Positions 33,325 to 41,148 of a stretch of 61,330 nucleotides of DNA are shown here, one piece after another. Both the position numbers and the translations under genes were made by a program. How positions within the stretch are numbered: position 1 is the first letter of the stretch; the number at the start of each line of letters is the position of its first letter. The notes below the pieces were generated by a model. It did no database searches and had not been told where the DNA came from. It saw only the letters and a list, made by a program, of their open reading frames with translations. This stretch comes from Alphaproteobacteria bacterium (GTDB lineage Bacteria; Pseudomonadota; Alphaproteobacteria; Micropepsales; Micropepsaceae): NCBI GenBank assembly GCA_009693985.1, contig SHWE01000006.1, positions 1-61,330 on the forward strand, in the 5' to 3' direction.

Positions 33325-35193
33325 CTACCCCAGCATCTTCAGGCCGGCCCATTTGTAGCCCGTCTTGGTGACCTGTTCGACGCGACGGCGAAAATTTGCG
33401 TCGGTCGGCGGCGGGTAGACCAGCCTGCCATCGGCGGCCCAGGAATAGCCGGCCGCTTTCAGGATGTCGCGCGCCCGCGTCAGATCGAAGGGCGGCACCG
33501 GCGGCAGGTTCGGATTGTTCCAGGGATTGCCCTCGACCAGGAACGTGTTGGATTTCGGCGGACGTCCCGCCCCTTCCCACACCACTTTGGAAAGAAATTC
33601 ACGGTCGAAGGAATGATGCCAGGCGCGGCGGAATTCGTAATCGCGCCACGGCATGTTGGAGATGCGCGGAACGCCGTGCAGCCAATTCAAATCCGGCGTG
33701 CGGACGATGCTGATGTGCTTCAGCCCCTCGAGCTGCTTCGCCTGGCTCGGCGTCAGGCGCATCTCGCTGGATTCGATGAAATCGATTTCGCCGCTTTGCA
33801 GCCGTCCCAACAGCCCGTCGATGGTCGGCGTCACCACCACCCACAGCTCGTCGATACTGGGCTTGGAGAAATGATTCTTGTCAGCGATCAGCTGAAGCTC
33901 GGCGTCCTTGCGGTAGCGGCCGAATTTGAACGGCCCACTGCCGATGGGCCGGTCGATGCGCAGACGGCGTGGATCATCGCCGACACCCTGCTCCGCCATG
34001 ATGTTCTGCCAGATGTGCTTGGGCAGGATGACGTTGAGCTGGAGGAAATAGGATTCGAACTGGGCGTAGGGCTGTTTGAAAACGACGCGTAAAATTCCGC
34101 CCCGCGCGTCGCGGATGGCGGTCGATTCGAGGAACTGGTTCGTCGTCCAGAAATTCCCGCGTTCCCATTTCATCATATAGTCGAAGGTGAATTTCAGATC
34201 TTCGACCGTCACCGGCTTGCCGTCATGGAACGACATGCCGGGGCGCAGCTTGATGTCCCAGGTCCGCGCATCCACTTGCGTCCAGGATTCCGCCGCCCAG
34301 GGAATGGTCTTCAGATTAGCGTCGATATAAGCGAGCCGGTCATAGACCATGCAGCCGATCGAACGCATATTGTTGCCGTTGGCGACGATATTGGTGTTTT
34401 CGAGCAGCGTGAAATTGCCGACCACCATTTTCTTGCGCGCCGTTTTCGGCCGCGCGCGGATGAAGGTATGAAAAGCGTTGAGTGAGCCGACGCCGAAGCC
34501 GCGGGTTTGCACGACACCGTCCCAGGCCGCGCTGTTATAGGCCTCGATGATCGAGGGACCCCAGCCATATTGGGCGATGTAGAGATCGTCGGCGAGAACG
34601 GCCTGCGCGTCCTGCACCAGCTTCAGCCGTTTGGCGGGATCGCTTTCCCTCGCTTGCGCATCCATCAGCGCGTCATATTGGGCATTGGCCCATTCGCCGT
34701 AATTGCGCCGGTCGAAGCCGTTGGCGCGGCTGACTAGCCACTCGGCAGGATCGACGCGTTCGGGACGCAAAATCGCCGAGTGGACTTCGATATCGCCATG
34801 CTTGTGCGAGATGATGAGATCGAGCCAGCGCGCCTGGCTGACCTGCTGGACGTTGTATTTGAGGCCGAGCTTCGCCCCATCGGCCGCCCATTTGCGCCAG
34901 GCATCGAGCCACGCGCTCTGGATATTGGCGATATAGACGGTGAGCTCCGGCACTTTCTCGCCGGCCTTGGGCCAGGTCAGGCGCGGACGCGTCCATCTCA
35001 CCCATTCCGGATCATTGGTGAAATAGGGGCCGCTTCTTTTGTAGAGTTCATCGTAACGCGGATCGGCAAGCGTGAAGGGCGCCTCGGCGCCAAGCGCCGG
35101 CGCCGCGCCGAGCTTCGTCACGGCAGCCGCGGCACCGGCGCCAAGCAGAAGCGCCGCTCGCCGGTCGATGCCGTTCTTGAATTTGCGCGCCAT
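33325..35193 (-). CDS. ABC transporter substrate-binding protein, family 5
   Basis: A 622-residue extracytoplasmic solute-binding protein. The start at 35193 is supported by GGGAGGA just upstream; residues about 8-35 form a Tat-like signal (DRRAALLLGAGAAAAVTKLG). The body has the family 5 layout: DAQARESDPAKRLKLVQDAQ, WAAESWTQVDARTWDIKLR, GMSFHDGKPVTVEDLKFTFD and IGSGPFKFGRY. Family members bind peptides, opines, nickel complexes or sugars in a large cleft. It is somewhat longer than the common 500-550 residues. It is the binding component for the two permeases and two ATPases around it. The ligand is unknown. Confidence 0.92.
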   Translation of the reverse strand: MARKFKNGIDRRAALLLGAGAAAAVTKLGAAPALGAEAPFTLADPRYDELYKRSGPYFTNDPEWVRWTRPRLTWPKAGEKVPELTVYIANIQSAWLDAWRKWAADGAKLGLKYNVQQVSQARWLDLIISHKHGDIEVHSAILRPERVDPAEWLVSRANGFDRRNYGEWANAQYDALMDAQARESDPAKRLKLVQDAQAVLADDLYIAQYGWGPSIIEAYNSAAWDGVVQTRGFGVGSLNAFHTFIRARPKTARKKMVVGNFTLLENTNIVANGNNMRSIGCMVYDRLAYIDANLKTIPWAAESWTQVDARTWDIKLRPGMSFHDGKPVTVEDLKFTFDYMMKWERGNFWTTNQFLESTAIRDARGGILRVVFKQPYAQFESYFLQLNVILPKHIWQNIMAEQGVGDDPRRLRIDRPIGSGPFKFGRYRKDAELQLIADKNHFSKPSIDELWVVVTPTIDGLLGRLQSGEIDFIESSEMRLTPSQAKQLEGLKHISIVRTPDLNWLHGVPRISNMPWRDYEFRRAWHHSFDREFLSKVVWEGAGRPPKSNTFLVEGNPWNNPNLPPVPPFDLTRARDILKAAGYSWAADGRLVYPPPTDANFRRRVEQVTKTGYKWAGLKMLG

Positions 35194-35262
35194 TCCTCCC
35201 CCGTATCCGCCCCAACCGAAGCCAGTGTAGGCCAAGACGGAGAGAGCCGCGATGCCCCTCAC

Positions 35263-36222
35263 TCAATCGTAAAGATGGCAGGCGACCCGGCGCGTTTCAC
35301 CTATGCTCCGCAATTGAGGCTCGGCCTCGCGGCAGCGCGCGAATGCCTTGGGGCAGCGGGGATGGAAGCGGCAGCCCGGCGGCAATTCGGCGGCGTTGGG
35401 AATGGCGCCCGCGAGCTGCACGCGCGGGCGCTTGCCGCGCCCGCCCATCATCGGCACCGCGGCGACCAATGCCTGCGCGTAAGGATGCAGCGGCGCGTCG
35501 AGGATTTGCTCGGCCGGGCCCTCTTCGACGATACGCCCGAGATACATCACCGCGATGGTGGAACAAACATGCCGCATCGTCGAAAGATCGTGCGAGATAT
35601 AGAGCACCGCCATTTTCAATTCGGACGCGAAACGGCGGATCAGATTGAGGATGCCGGCGCGGATCGAAACATCGAGCATCGAGACGGGCTCGTCGGCGAC
35701 GAGGAAGCGCGGCTCCAGCGCGATGGCGCGCGCGATGGCGACGCGCTGCAATTGCCCGCCCGACAATTGATGCGGGTAGCGCGAGAGATAGGTTTCGGCA
35801 GGAATTAGCCCGGCACGCTCCATCGCGCGCAGCATCTTCTCGCGCTGGGCGTCCTTGTCGCCGGGGAAATGAATGATTAGCGGCTCGCGCAACGCCTGTT
35901 CGACCGTCTCGCGCGGGTTGAGCGCCTCATAGGGATTCTGGAAGACGATTTGGGCCTGGCGGCGGAAGGCGACCAGCGTGCGGCGGTTCGCGCCTTTCAG
36001 CGAGCCGATGCCTTGGAAGAGGATTTCGCCACTGGTCGGCTCATGCAATTGCAGCAGCGTCATTCCAGCGGTGGTTTTGCCCGAGCCGGATTCGCCGACG
36101 AGGCCGAGCACTTCGCCCGCTTGGATGGCGAGGTCGATGCCGTCAACGGCCTTCAGCGCACCGCCGCGCGCCGGAAACGATTTGCGCAAGGCCCGCGCTT
36201 CGATGACGGGTTCGGCGCTCAA
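35263..36222 (-). CDS. Dipeptide/oligopeptide ABC transporter ATP-binding protein (DppF/OppF type)
   Basis: A 319-residue ATPase. Walker A is GLVGESGSGKTT, the signature is LSGGQLQRVAIA, Walker B is FLVADEPVSMLD, and the C-terminal oligopeptide domain has CRFHPRCPKAFARC. The start is TTG 36222, which overlaps the stop of the dehydratase small subunit gene (TTGA), so the transporter is translationally linked to the dehydratase. With the DppD-type ATPase it makes the usual heterodimer. This arrangement (dehydratase genes first, then this ATPase, then binding protein and permeases) is not the usual dpp order. Confidence 0.93.
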   Translation of the reverse strand: MSAEPVIEARALRKSFPARGGALKAVDGIDLAIQAGEVLGLVGESGSGKTTAGMTLLQLHEPTSGEILFQGIGSLKGANRRTLVAFRRQAQIVFQNPYEALNPRETVEQALREPLIIHFPGDKDAQREKMLRAMERAGLIPAETYLSRYPHQLSGGQLQRVAIARAIALEPRFLVADEPVSMLDVSIRAGILNLIRRFASELKMAVLYISHDLSTMRHVCSTIAVMYLGRIVEEGPAEQILDAPLHPYAQALVAAVPMMGGRGKRPRVQLAGAIPNAAELPPGCRFHPRCPKAFARCREAEPQLRSIGETRRVACHLYD

Positions 36223-36761
36223 TGCCCGGCTGCGGCTTCGGCGGGTCTTGCCTTCATCGGTGCGATGAAGCCTTCCTTTTCGAGCACGGGATAGATTCCG
36301 CCGCCGCGCATCAGCGCCAGCAAATTGGCCGGCACTTTCTGCGCGTTGAGAATTTTGCCGGTGGTCTTGTTGCGCACCGTGAAATTATCGAGCGAGATTT
36401 CGCAGATCTGTCCTTCTTCGGTGAAAAGATCGGACACGCCCGGGCACTCCAGCGCCAACAGCCCAAAATTCACGCAATTGCGGAAGAACAGGGAATTGAC
36501 CGAATCCGCGATCACGCAGGCGATCCCGATATTGCGCAACGAGCGCGAGGCGGGACGACTCGACCCGGTGCCGTAATTCTTGCCGCCGATGATGATGTCG
36601 CCGGGAGTCATCTCGGCCAGCCAGCCCGGTCGGTTGGCCGAAAAAACGCGGCTCGCCTGAACCTCCTCGGTCGCCATATGCACGTCGCCCGGCAGCATCA
36701 GGTCGGTGTTGATGTTGTCGCCGAACTTCCAGACGCGCGCCGATACGAGATTGCCGCTCAT
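36219..36761 (-). CDS. Aconitase/isopropylmalate dehydratase-like small subunit
   Basis: A 180-residue swivel-domain subunit of the LeuD type. It has the N-terminal VWKFGDNINTDLMLPGD, the GKNYGTGSSRPASRSLRNIGI substrate-loop region, and SLFFRNCVNFGLLALE. It starts at ATG 36761 within the stop of the large-subunit gene (ATGA) and ends inside the ATPase start. Together the two subunits should catalyse stereospecific dehydration/rehydration of a hydroxy-acid. No leucine synthesis genes are near, so 3-isopropylmalate is an unlikely substrate; the linked transporter suggests a catabolic acid. Confidence 0.92.
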   Translation of the reverse strand: MSGNLVSARVWKFGDNINTDLMLPGDVHMATEEVQASRVFSANRPGWLAEMTPGDIIIGGKNYGTGSSRPASRSLRNIGIACVIADSVNSLFFRNCVNFGLLALECPGVSDLFTEEGQICEISLDNFTVRNKTTGKILNAQKVPANLLALMRGGGIYPVLEKEGFIAPMKARPAEAAAGH

Positions 36762-38023
36762 ACCAGCGCCTCCTTGGTGAATTCGCCCGGATGCGTGATG
36801 ACGCCGGCGATCGCGGACGCCGCCACCGTCGCCGGCGAGCCCATATAAATGCGCGCGGTCGGATCGCCCATGCGGCCCTTGAAATTGCGCGTGCTCGCCG
36901 TGATGCAGGTCTCGCCGGGACCGAGCACGCCCAGATGCCCGCCGCCGCAGGCGCCGCAAGTGGCATTGGTGACGATGGCGCCCGCATCGACGAGGATTTG
37001 CACATAGCCGGCGCGCACCGCCTCGCGGTAGATCTCCTGCGAGCCGGGCGTGATCAAGAGGCGCACGCCTTCGGCGACGCGCCGTCCGTTCAGCACGCGC
37101 GCGGCAATGGAAAAATCGTCGAGCGTGCCGTTGGCACAAGAGCCGATGAAGGCCTGATCGATCTTCTCGCCCGCGACCTTCCCCACCGGCACCGAATTGT
37201 TCAGCACCGCATCGGGCAGCGCCACCAGCGGCTCCATCTCGTTGAGCGCAAGCTCGCGGCGATATTTGTAAACCGCGTCGGCGTCCGGATTGGCCGGTTC
37301 GAACGGCGCCGGATTGCGCGACTTCACATAATCGATCACCGCATCGTCGGCTTCGAAGATGGCGAAGTCGGCGCTGATCTCCGCGCCCATGGTGGCGATG
37401 GTCCGCCGCGCATTGATGGAAAGATGTTGGAGGCCGGGTCCGCCGAATTCGACATTCTGATTGGCGTGTTCGCCGAACGCATTGGCGATGTGGAGAAACA
37501 CGTCCTTGGTCGTCACCCCGGCATTCAATTTGCCGGTGATGTCGTAACGCACGGTCTCGCCGACGCGGAACCAGGTCTTGCCGGTGACGCCCGTATAGAT
37601 CATGTCGGGAGCCCCTACCCCGCGCGCCGCGCAATTGAACGCGCCGCCGCTGCAGGTGTGCGAATCGGCGCAGACCAGCACGGTGCCGGGCAGCGCATAG
37701 GCGCGATCGGATACGACAACATGCGAGATACCGACATCGCGGCCGACATCGTGGAAGCGCTTGATGCCGAATTGCTTGACGAAAGCGCGCCCCACCACAT
37801 GGGCGGCGGCGGCAGCGCGGTCGGAGGCGGGCACGCGGTGATCGAAGACGACGACGATCTTGTCGGGGTTCGCGAGCTTCAGCATTTCGCGCCAATAGAC
37901 CGGGAAGAAGGAATTATCGATGAAGACGCAGGTGTCCACATCGACGACCACGATCTCGCCCGGCGACACCGTTTTGGCGCCGCTGGTCCGCGCGAGAATC
38001 TTCTCGGTCATCGTCATGCCCAT
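36758..38023 (-). CDS. Aconitase/isopropylmalate dehydratase-like large subunit
   Basis: A 421-residue LeuC/aconitase-type large subunit. Cluster ligands for a [4Fe-4S] centre are visible in ADSHTCSGG, FIGSCANG and NATCGACGG. It starts at 38023, with AGGAG seven bases before ATG. The N-terminal region, which reads VVVDVDTCVFIDNSFFPVYW, differs from LeuC proper and fits the broad aconitase/3-IPM dehydratase family of catabolic members. It is the first gene of a seven-gene unit with the small subunit and the ABC importer. The gene across the divergent promoter is an MmgE/PrpD protein. Confidence 0.92.
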   Translation of the reverse strand: MGMTMTEKILARTSGAKTVSPGEIVVVDVDTCVFIDNSFFPVYWREMLKLANPDKIVVVFDHRVPASDRAAAAAHVVGRAFVKQFGIKRFHDVGRDVGISHVVVSDRAYALPGTVLVCADSHTCSGGAFNCAARGVGAPDMIYTGVTGKTWFRVGETVRYDITGKLNAGVTTKDVFLHIANAFGEHANQNVEFGGPGLQHLSINARRTIATMGAEISADFAIFEADDAVIDYVKSRNPAPFEPANPDADAVYKYRRELALNEMEPLVALPDAVLNNSVPVGKVAGEKIDQAFIGSCANGTLDDFSIAARVLNGRRVAEGVRLLITPGSQEIYREAVRAGYVQILVDAGAIVTNATCGACGGGHLGVLGPGETCITASTRNFKGRMGDPTARIYMGSPATVAASAIAGVITHPGEFTKEALV

Positions 38024-38147
38024 GAAACCGCTCCTGAAGGATAATGGTGGGCCGCATCCTATCGGACCTCCCGCCGGTTAGCATCTTTCGTTTGGCGCCC
38101 GCAAACCCCTATGCTGGGCGGCAGGAAATGTGTTCGCGAGGACAGGC
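38024..38147. promoter_or_regulatory. Divergent promoter region of dehydratase-ABC operon and MmgE/PrpD gene
   Basis: This 124-base gap lies between two divergent units and must contain both promoters. The AGGAG site for the minus-strand gene (about 38031-38035) and GAGGA for the plus-strand gene (38137-38141) mark its borders. No clear operator palindrome was seen, but the short shared region suggests joint control. Confidence 0.45.
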
Positions 38148-39557
38148 ATGACAGCGCCCAAAAGCGGTGCGAATCCCCATACGGCCGGCATTGCGCGATT
38201 TGTCTCAAAGCTGCGCTACGAAGACATTCCGGGTGAGGTGATCGAACGGATCAAGCTTCTGATCCTGGACGCGCTCGGCTGCGCCCTGTTCGGCTCCGAA
38301 CTCGAATGGAGCCGCATATTGATGACGACGCTCGCCGAGGTCGACAGCGGGAACGGTTGCGGCGTGTGGGGCACCGCGCAGCGTTTCTCCGCGCCCCATG
38401 CGGCGCTCGTCAACGGCACGCTGGTGCAGAGCTTCGAGCTTGACGACGTGCACCGCCAAGGCGTGCTGCATGTCGGCGCCGTGACGTTGCCGCCGATCCT
38501 GGCAGTCGCCGAGATGAAGGGCGGCATGTCAGGCCGCAATTTTCTGACCGCCGCCGTGGCGGGCTACGAGGTGGGCCCGCGTGTGGGCATGTGCATGGGC
38601 CAGGAGCATATCGTCCAGGGGTGGCATTCGGGCGCGACGGTTGGCGTGTTCTCGGCGGCGACCGGCGCGGCGGCGGCGCTCAAACTGTCGCCGGAGCAGA
38701 CTGTGCACGCGCTCGGCATTGCCGGCACGCAATCGGCGGGGCTGATGGCGGCGCAGTTCGGCGCGATGGTCAAACGTATGCATGCCGGGCGTTCGGCGCA
38801 AAGCGGCCTCTATGGCGCGCTGCTCGCCGCTAACGGCTTCACCGGCATCGTGGATGTGTTCGAGAGTCCCTATGGCGGCTTCTGCACGACCTTTTCGCGC
38901 TCGACCGATCGTTTCAATCTTGAGGAATTGACCTCGGGGCTCGGAACACGTTTCGAGACGCTGCGCATCGCGCTCAAATTCTATTCCTGCGTCGCCACCA
39001 ACCACACCGCGCTCGACGCCATTCGCAAGATGCGGGAACACCGTCCCTTCGGGCCCGACGACATCGCCCATATCGCGGTCGGCTCGTCGCAGGCGACGCT
39101 GGAACATGCGGGCTGGCCCTACCGGCCCGAAGGCATGACCTCGGCGCAGCTCAACATGCCCTATTGCATCGCAACGCTGCTGCTCGAGGGCGACGTCTTC
39201 GTCGATCAGTTCTTGGACGCGATGATCGCCGACCCCGCCCGCATGAAGCTGGCCGAGAAGGTCGCGGTCCACGAAGACCCTCGGATCACGGCGCTGGGTT
39301 CAAAATTCCGTCACATGGTCCATGTCGCCGTGCATCTGAAGGACGGCACGGTGCTGGAAGACACGGTCGAAGCCGCGCGCGGCTCGGAGAAGAATTTCGC
39401 TCCGGCCACCGAAGTAACCGCCAAATTCCTCAAACTTGCCGGGAAAAGACTGCCAGCGGCCCAAGCGCAACGGATACTGGAATTGGTGCTCAGGCTCGAA
39501 GACCTCGCCGACATAGGCGGTCTGGTCAAGGCGCTGGCCCGCGAAAAGCAGCACTAG
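38148..39557 (+). CDS. MmgE/PrpD family protein
   Basis: A 469-residue protein of the 2-methylcitrate dehydratase/cis-aconitate decarboxylase/iminodisuccinate epimerase family. The start at ATG 38148 follows GAGGA; a GTG 18 bases upstream is possible. Typical parts are LLILDALGCALFG near the start, VNGTLVQSFELDDVH, and KMRVLHAGRSAQSG-like text here as VKRMHAGRSAQSGLYGALLA. The C-terminal domain holds the KFYSCVATNHTALDAI stretch. It is transcribed away from the aconitase-like dehydratase genes. PrpD-type and aconitase-type enzymes act on related tri- and dicarboxylic acids, which supports a common substrate route. Confidence 0.93.
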   Translation: MTAPKSGANPHTAGIARFVSKLRYEDIPGEVIERIKLLILDALGCALFGSELEWSRILMTTLAEVDSGNGCGVWGTAQRFSAPHAALVNGTLVQSFELDDVHRQGVLHVGAVTLPPILAVAEMKGGMSGRNFLTAAVAGYEVGPRVGMCMGQEHIVQGWHSGATVGVFSAATGAAAALKLSPEQTVHALGIAGTQSAGLMAAQFGAMVKRMHAGRSAQSGLYGALLAANGFTGIVDVFESPYGGFCTTFSRSTDRFNLEELTSGLGTRFETLRIALKFYSCVATNHTALDAIRKMREHRPFGPDDIAHIAVGSSQATLEHAGWPYRPEGMTSAQLNMPYCIATLLLEGDVFVDQFLDAMIADPARMKLAEKVAVHEDPRITALGSKFRHMVHVAVHLKDGTVLEDTVEAARGSEKNFAPATEVTAKFLKLAGKRLPAAQAQRILELVLRLEDLADIGGLVKALAREKQH

Positions 39558-39621
39558 CGCTGGACACGGACGCGTGTTGGGGGTTTAACGCGCATCCAAA
39601 CCCTTAGGAAGACCGGACTAT

Positions 39622-39999
39622 ATGCGGAATAGAGAGGCTACCCTCGCCGAACGCAAGGAGACCGCCTTAAAGGCGAAACAGGCTCAGCTCGAGCGGGCGC
39701 GCGCCAAAGCGCCGTCCAACGATCCCAAATTCGCCGAACGTCAGGCAGATCGCAAAGCGGTCGCCGAAGCGCGCGACAAGCGCATTGCCGAACGCAAAGC
39801 CGCCAAGCTGGCGGAGGCGGAACAGCTGGCGACGCAGAGGGTTGCAGACGAAGCCGCGCGCGCGATCGCAGCCAAGGCCGAACAGGAAGCCAATATCAAA
39901 GCGGCCGTCGAGAAGAAGGCCCAGGACATCGCCCGCGCTGCGGAACAAAAAGAAGCGCGCGACGCAAAATACGCCGCGCGCAAAGCCCGGAAGAAATAA
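39622..39999 (+). CDS. DUF6481-type coiled-coil protein
   Basis: A 125-residue, very highly charged protein made mostly of Ala, Lys, Glu and Arg. After the opening LAERKETALKAKQAQLERARAK it is predicted to be one long helix or coiled coil with a Lys/Arg tail (AARKARKK). The KFAERQADRKAVAEARDKR portion fits the DUF6481 family of small alphaproteobacterial proteins. It has no signal peptide, Cys or aromatic core. The function is unknown; binding to nucleic acid or ribosomes through the basic tail is possible. It stands alone, between the MmgE gene and a convergent operon end. Confidence 0.78.
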   Translation: MRNREATLAERKETALKAKQAQLERARAKAPSNDPKFAERQADRKAVAEARDKRIAERKAAKLAEAEQLATQRVADEAARAIAAKAEQEANIKAAVEKKAQDIARAAEQKEARDAKYAARKARKK

Positions 40000-40011
40000 C
40001 CGCGCCGCCCT

Positions 40012-41121
40012 CTACTGCTTGACGTATTTCGTTATGCCCCGGAGGTTCGCTTCCGCCGTGTAGATATTGCCGGCGGCGTCGATCGCGATTCCCTCGCCCA
40101 TCGCGCCATCCGGTGAATCCGTCGCGTGGGGCGGAATGAACGTCGTCACTTTGCCGTCTCTGAGGCTGCCGATCCTGACGCCTCTGCGCCAGCCTGGATG
40201 CCTTGCCGCGTCCGATTCGGAGTCTGCGGTATAAATCGTGTTGTTCGCATCGATCGCAAGGCCGCTCAGCCGGCCGAACTCCGGATATTCCGCGATGAAC
40301 CGTCCATCCTTTGTCAGGACCTGGACGCGGTGATTGTGGCGGTCGCCGACGATCAGCCGCCCTTGCGAATCGAATTCGAGCGCGTGCGGCGTGCGGAACT
40401 CGCCCGGCCCCGTTCCGGTCTTGCCGATGCTGCGCAGGAACTTGCCGGTGCGGTCGAACACCGAGACGCGCCCGACGAGGTTGGGATCGGTGACGTCCGT
40501 GTGGCTCTCGGCGACATAGACATCGCCATTGGTTGGATCGGTGACAACATCGGTCGGCTCGGTCAGAGCCATCGGCGGATTGCCCTTAACGCCCGGTTGC
40601 CCCAGCGTCATCAGCACCTGGCCCGTGGGGCTGAACTTGACGACGACGCTGCCCTTTTTGGCGGCGGCGGGAGAGCTCGCGATCTCCGCAGGTGTCGGTG
40701 CGCGCGAGTCGGTCACCCACACATTGCCGTCGCGATCGACATGAATGCCATGCGGCCACAGGAACATGCCACCACCGAAGCTCCTGACCTCTTTGCCCGT
40801 CTCATCGAAGAGGTGAACGGGGTTCGCCCGGGAGCCAAGACAGCCCGGCACGGTGCCCGGCGAGCAACGGTCGGTCGCCCATACGGATTTGCCGTCTCGA
40901 TCGACGGCGACGCCGTTGGAGCCGCCCCACGCTCTGTTCTCCGCACCGAACTTCGCCCAATCGCGGATGACGCGATAGGGATTGGCGCCGGCGTTGACCG
41001 CCGGAATGGCCCGGTTTCCGGGCGTGCCGGAGGCGCCGCCGGTCTGGGCGTGGCTTCCTTGTGCGGCCAGCGTCACGATAGAAACGGCAAGTCCAAATCT
41101 CGCAAAAGCTGACATCGACAT
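40012..41121 (-). CDS. NHL-repeat beta-propeller protein, secreted
   Basis: A 369-residue protein with a Sec signal peptide (FARFGLAVSIVTLAAQGSHA). The mature part shows NHL/SMP-30-like blades: GGSNGVAVDRDGKSVWATD, LWPHGIHVDRDGNVWVTDS, EFRTPHALEFDSQGRLIVGD and AMGEGIAIDAAGNIYTAE, each with the DxxGxxxVxD pattern. This is a six-bladed propeller, probably a lactonase-like or binding protein in the periplasm. AAAGGAG precedes ATG 41121. It is the last gene of a three-gene operon; the gap to the flavoprotein gene upstream is 27 bases. Confidence 0.87.
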   Translation of the reverse strand: MSMSAFARFGLAVSIVTLAAQGSHAQTGGASGTPGNRAIPAVNAGANPYRVIRDWAKFGAENRAWGGSNGVAVDRDGKSVWATDRCSPGTVPGCLGSRANPVHLFDETGKEVRSFGGGMFLWPHGIHVDRDGNVWVTDSRAPTPAEIASSPAAAKKGSVVVKFSPTGQVLMTLGQPGVKGNPPMALTEPTDVVTDPTNGDVYVAESHTDVTDPNLVGRVSVFDRTGKFLRSIGKTGTGPGEFRTPHALEFDSQGRLIVGDRHNHRVQVLTKDGRFIAEYPEFGRLSGLAIDANNTIYTADSESDAARHPGWRRGVRIGSLRDGKVTTFIPPHATDSPDGAMGEGIAIDAAGNIYTAEANLRGITKYVKQ

Positions 41122-41148
41122 CGCAGCGCTCCTTTGTAGGAAATCTTT

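Noticed and set aside
36219-37895. 558-residue minus-strand open frame covering both dehydratase genes
   Set aside because: Only its last 180 codons (from 36761) encode the small subunit. The front part is an Arg-rich shadow of the large-subunit gene, which is read in another frame with clear family motifs.
36219-38023. Leucine biosynthesis leuCD
   Set aside because: No leuA or leuB is near. The large subunit differs at the N-terminus from biosynthetic LeuC, and the genes are coupled to an ABC importer.
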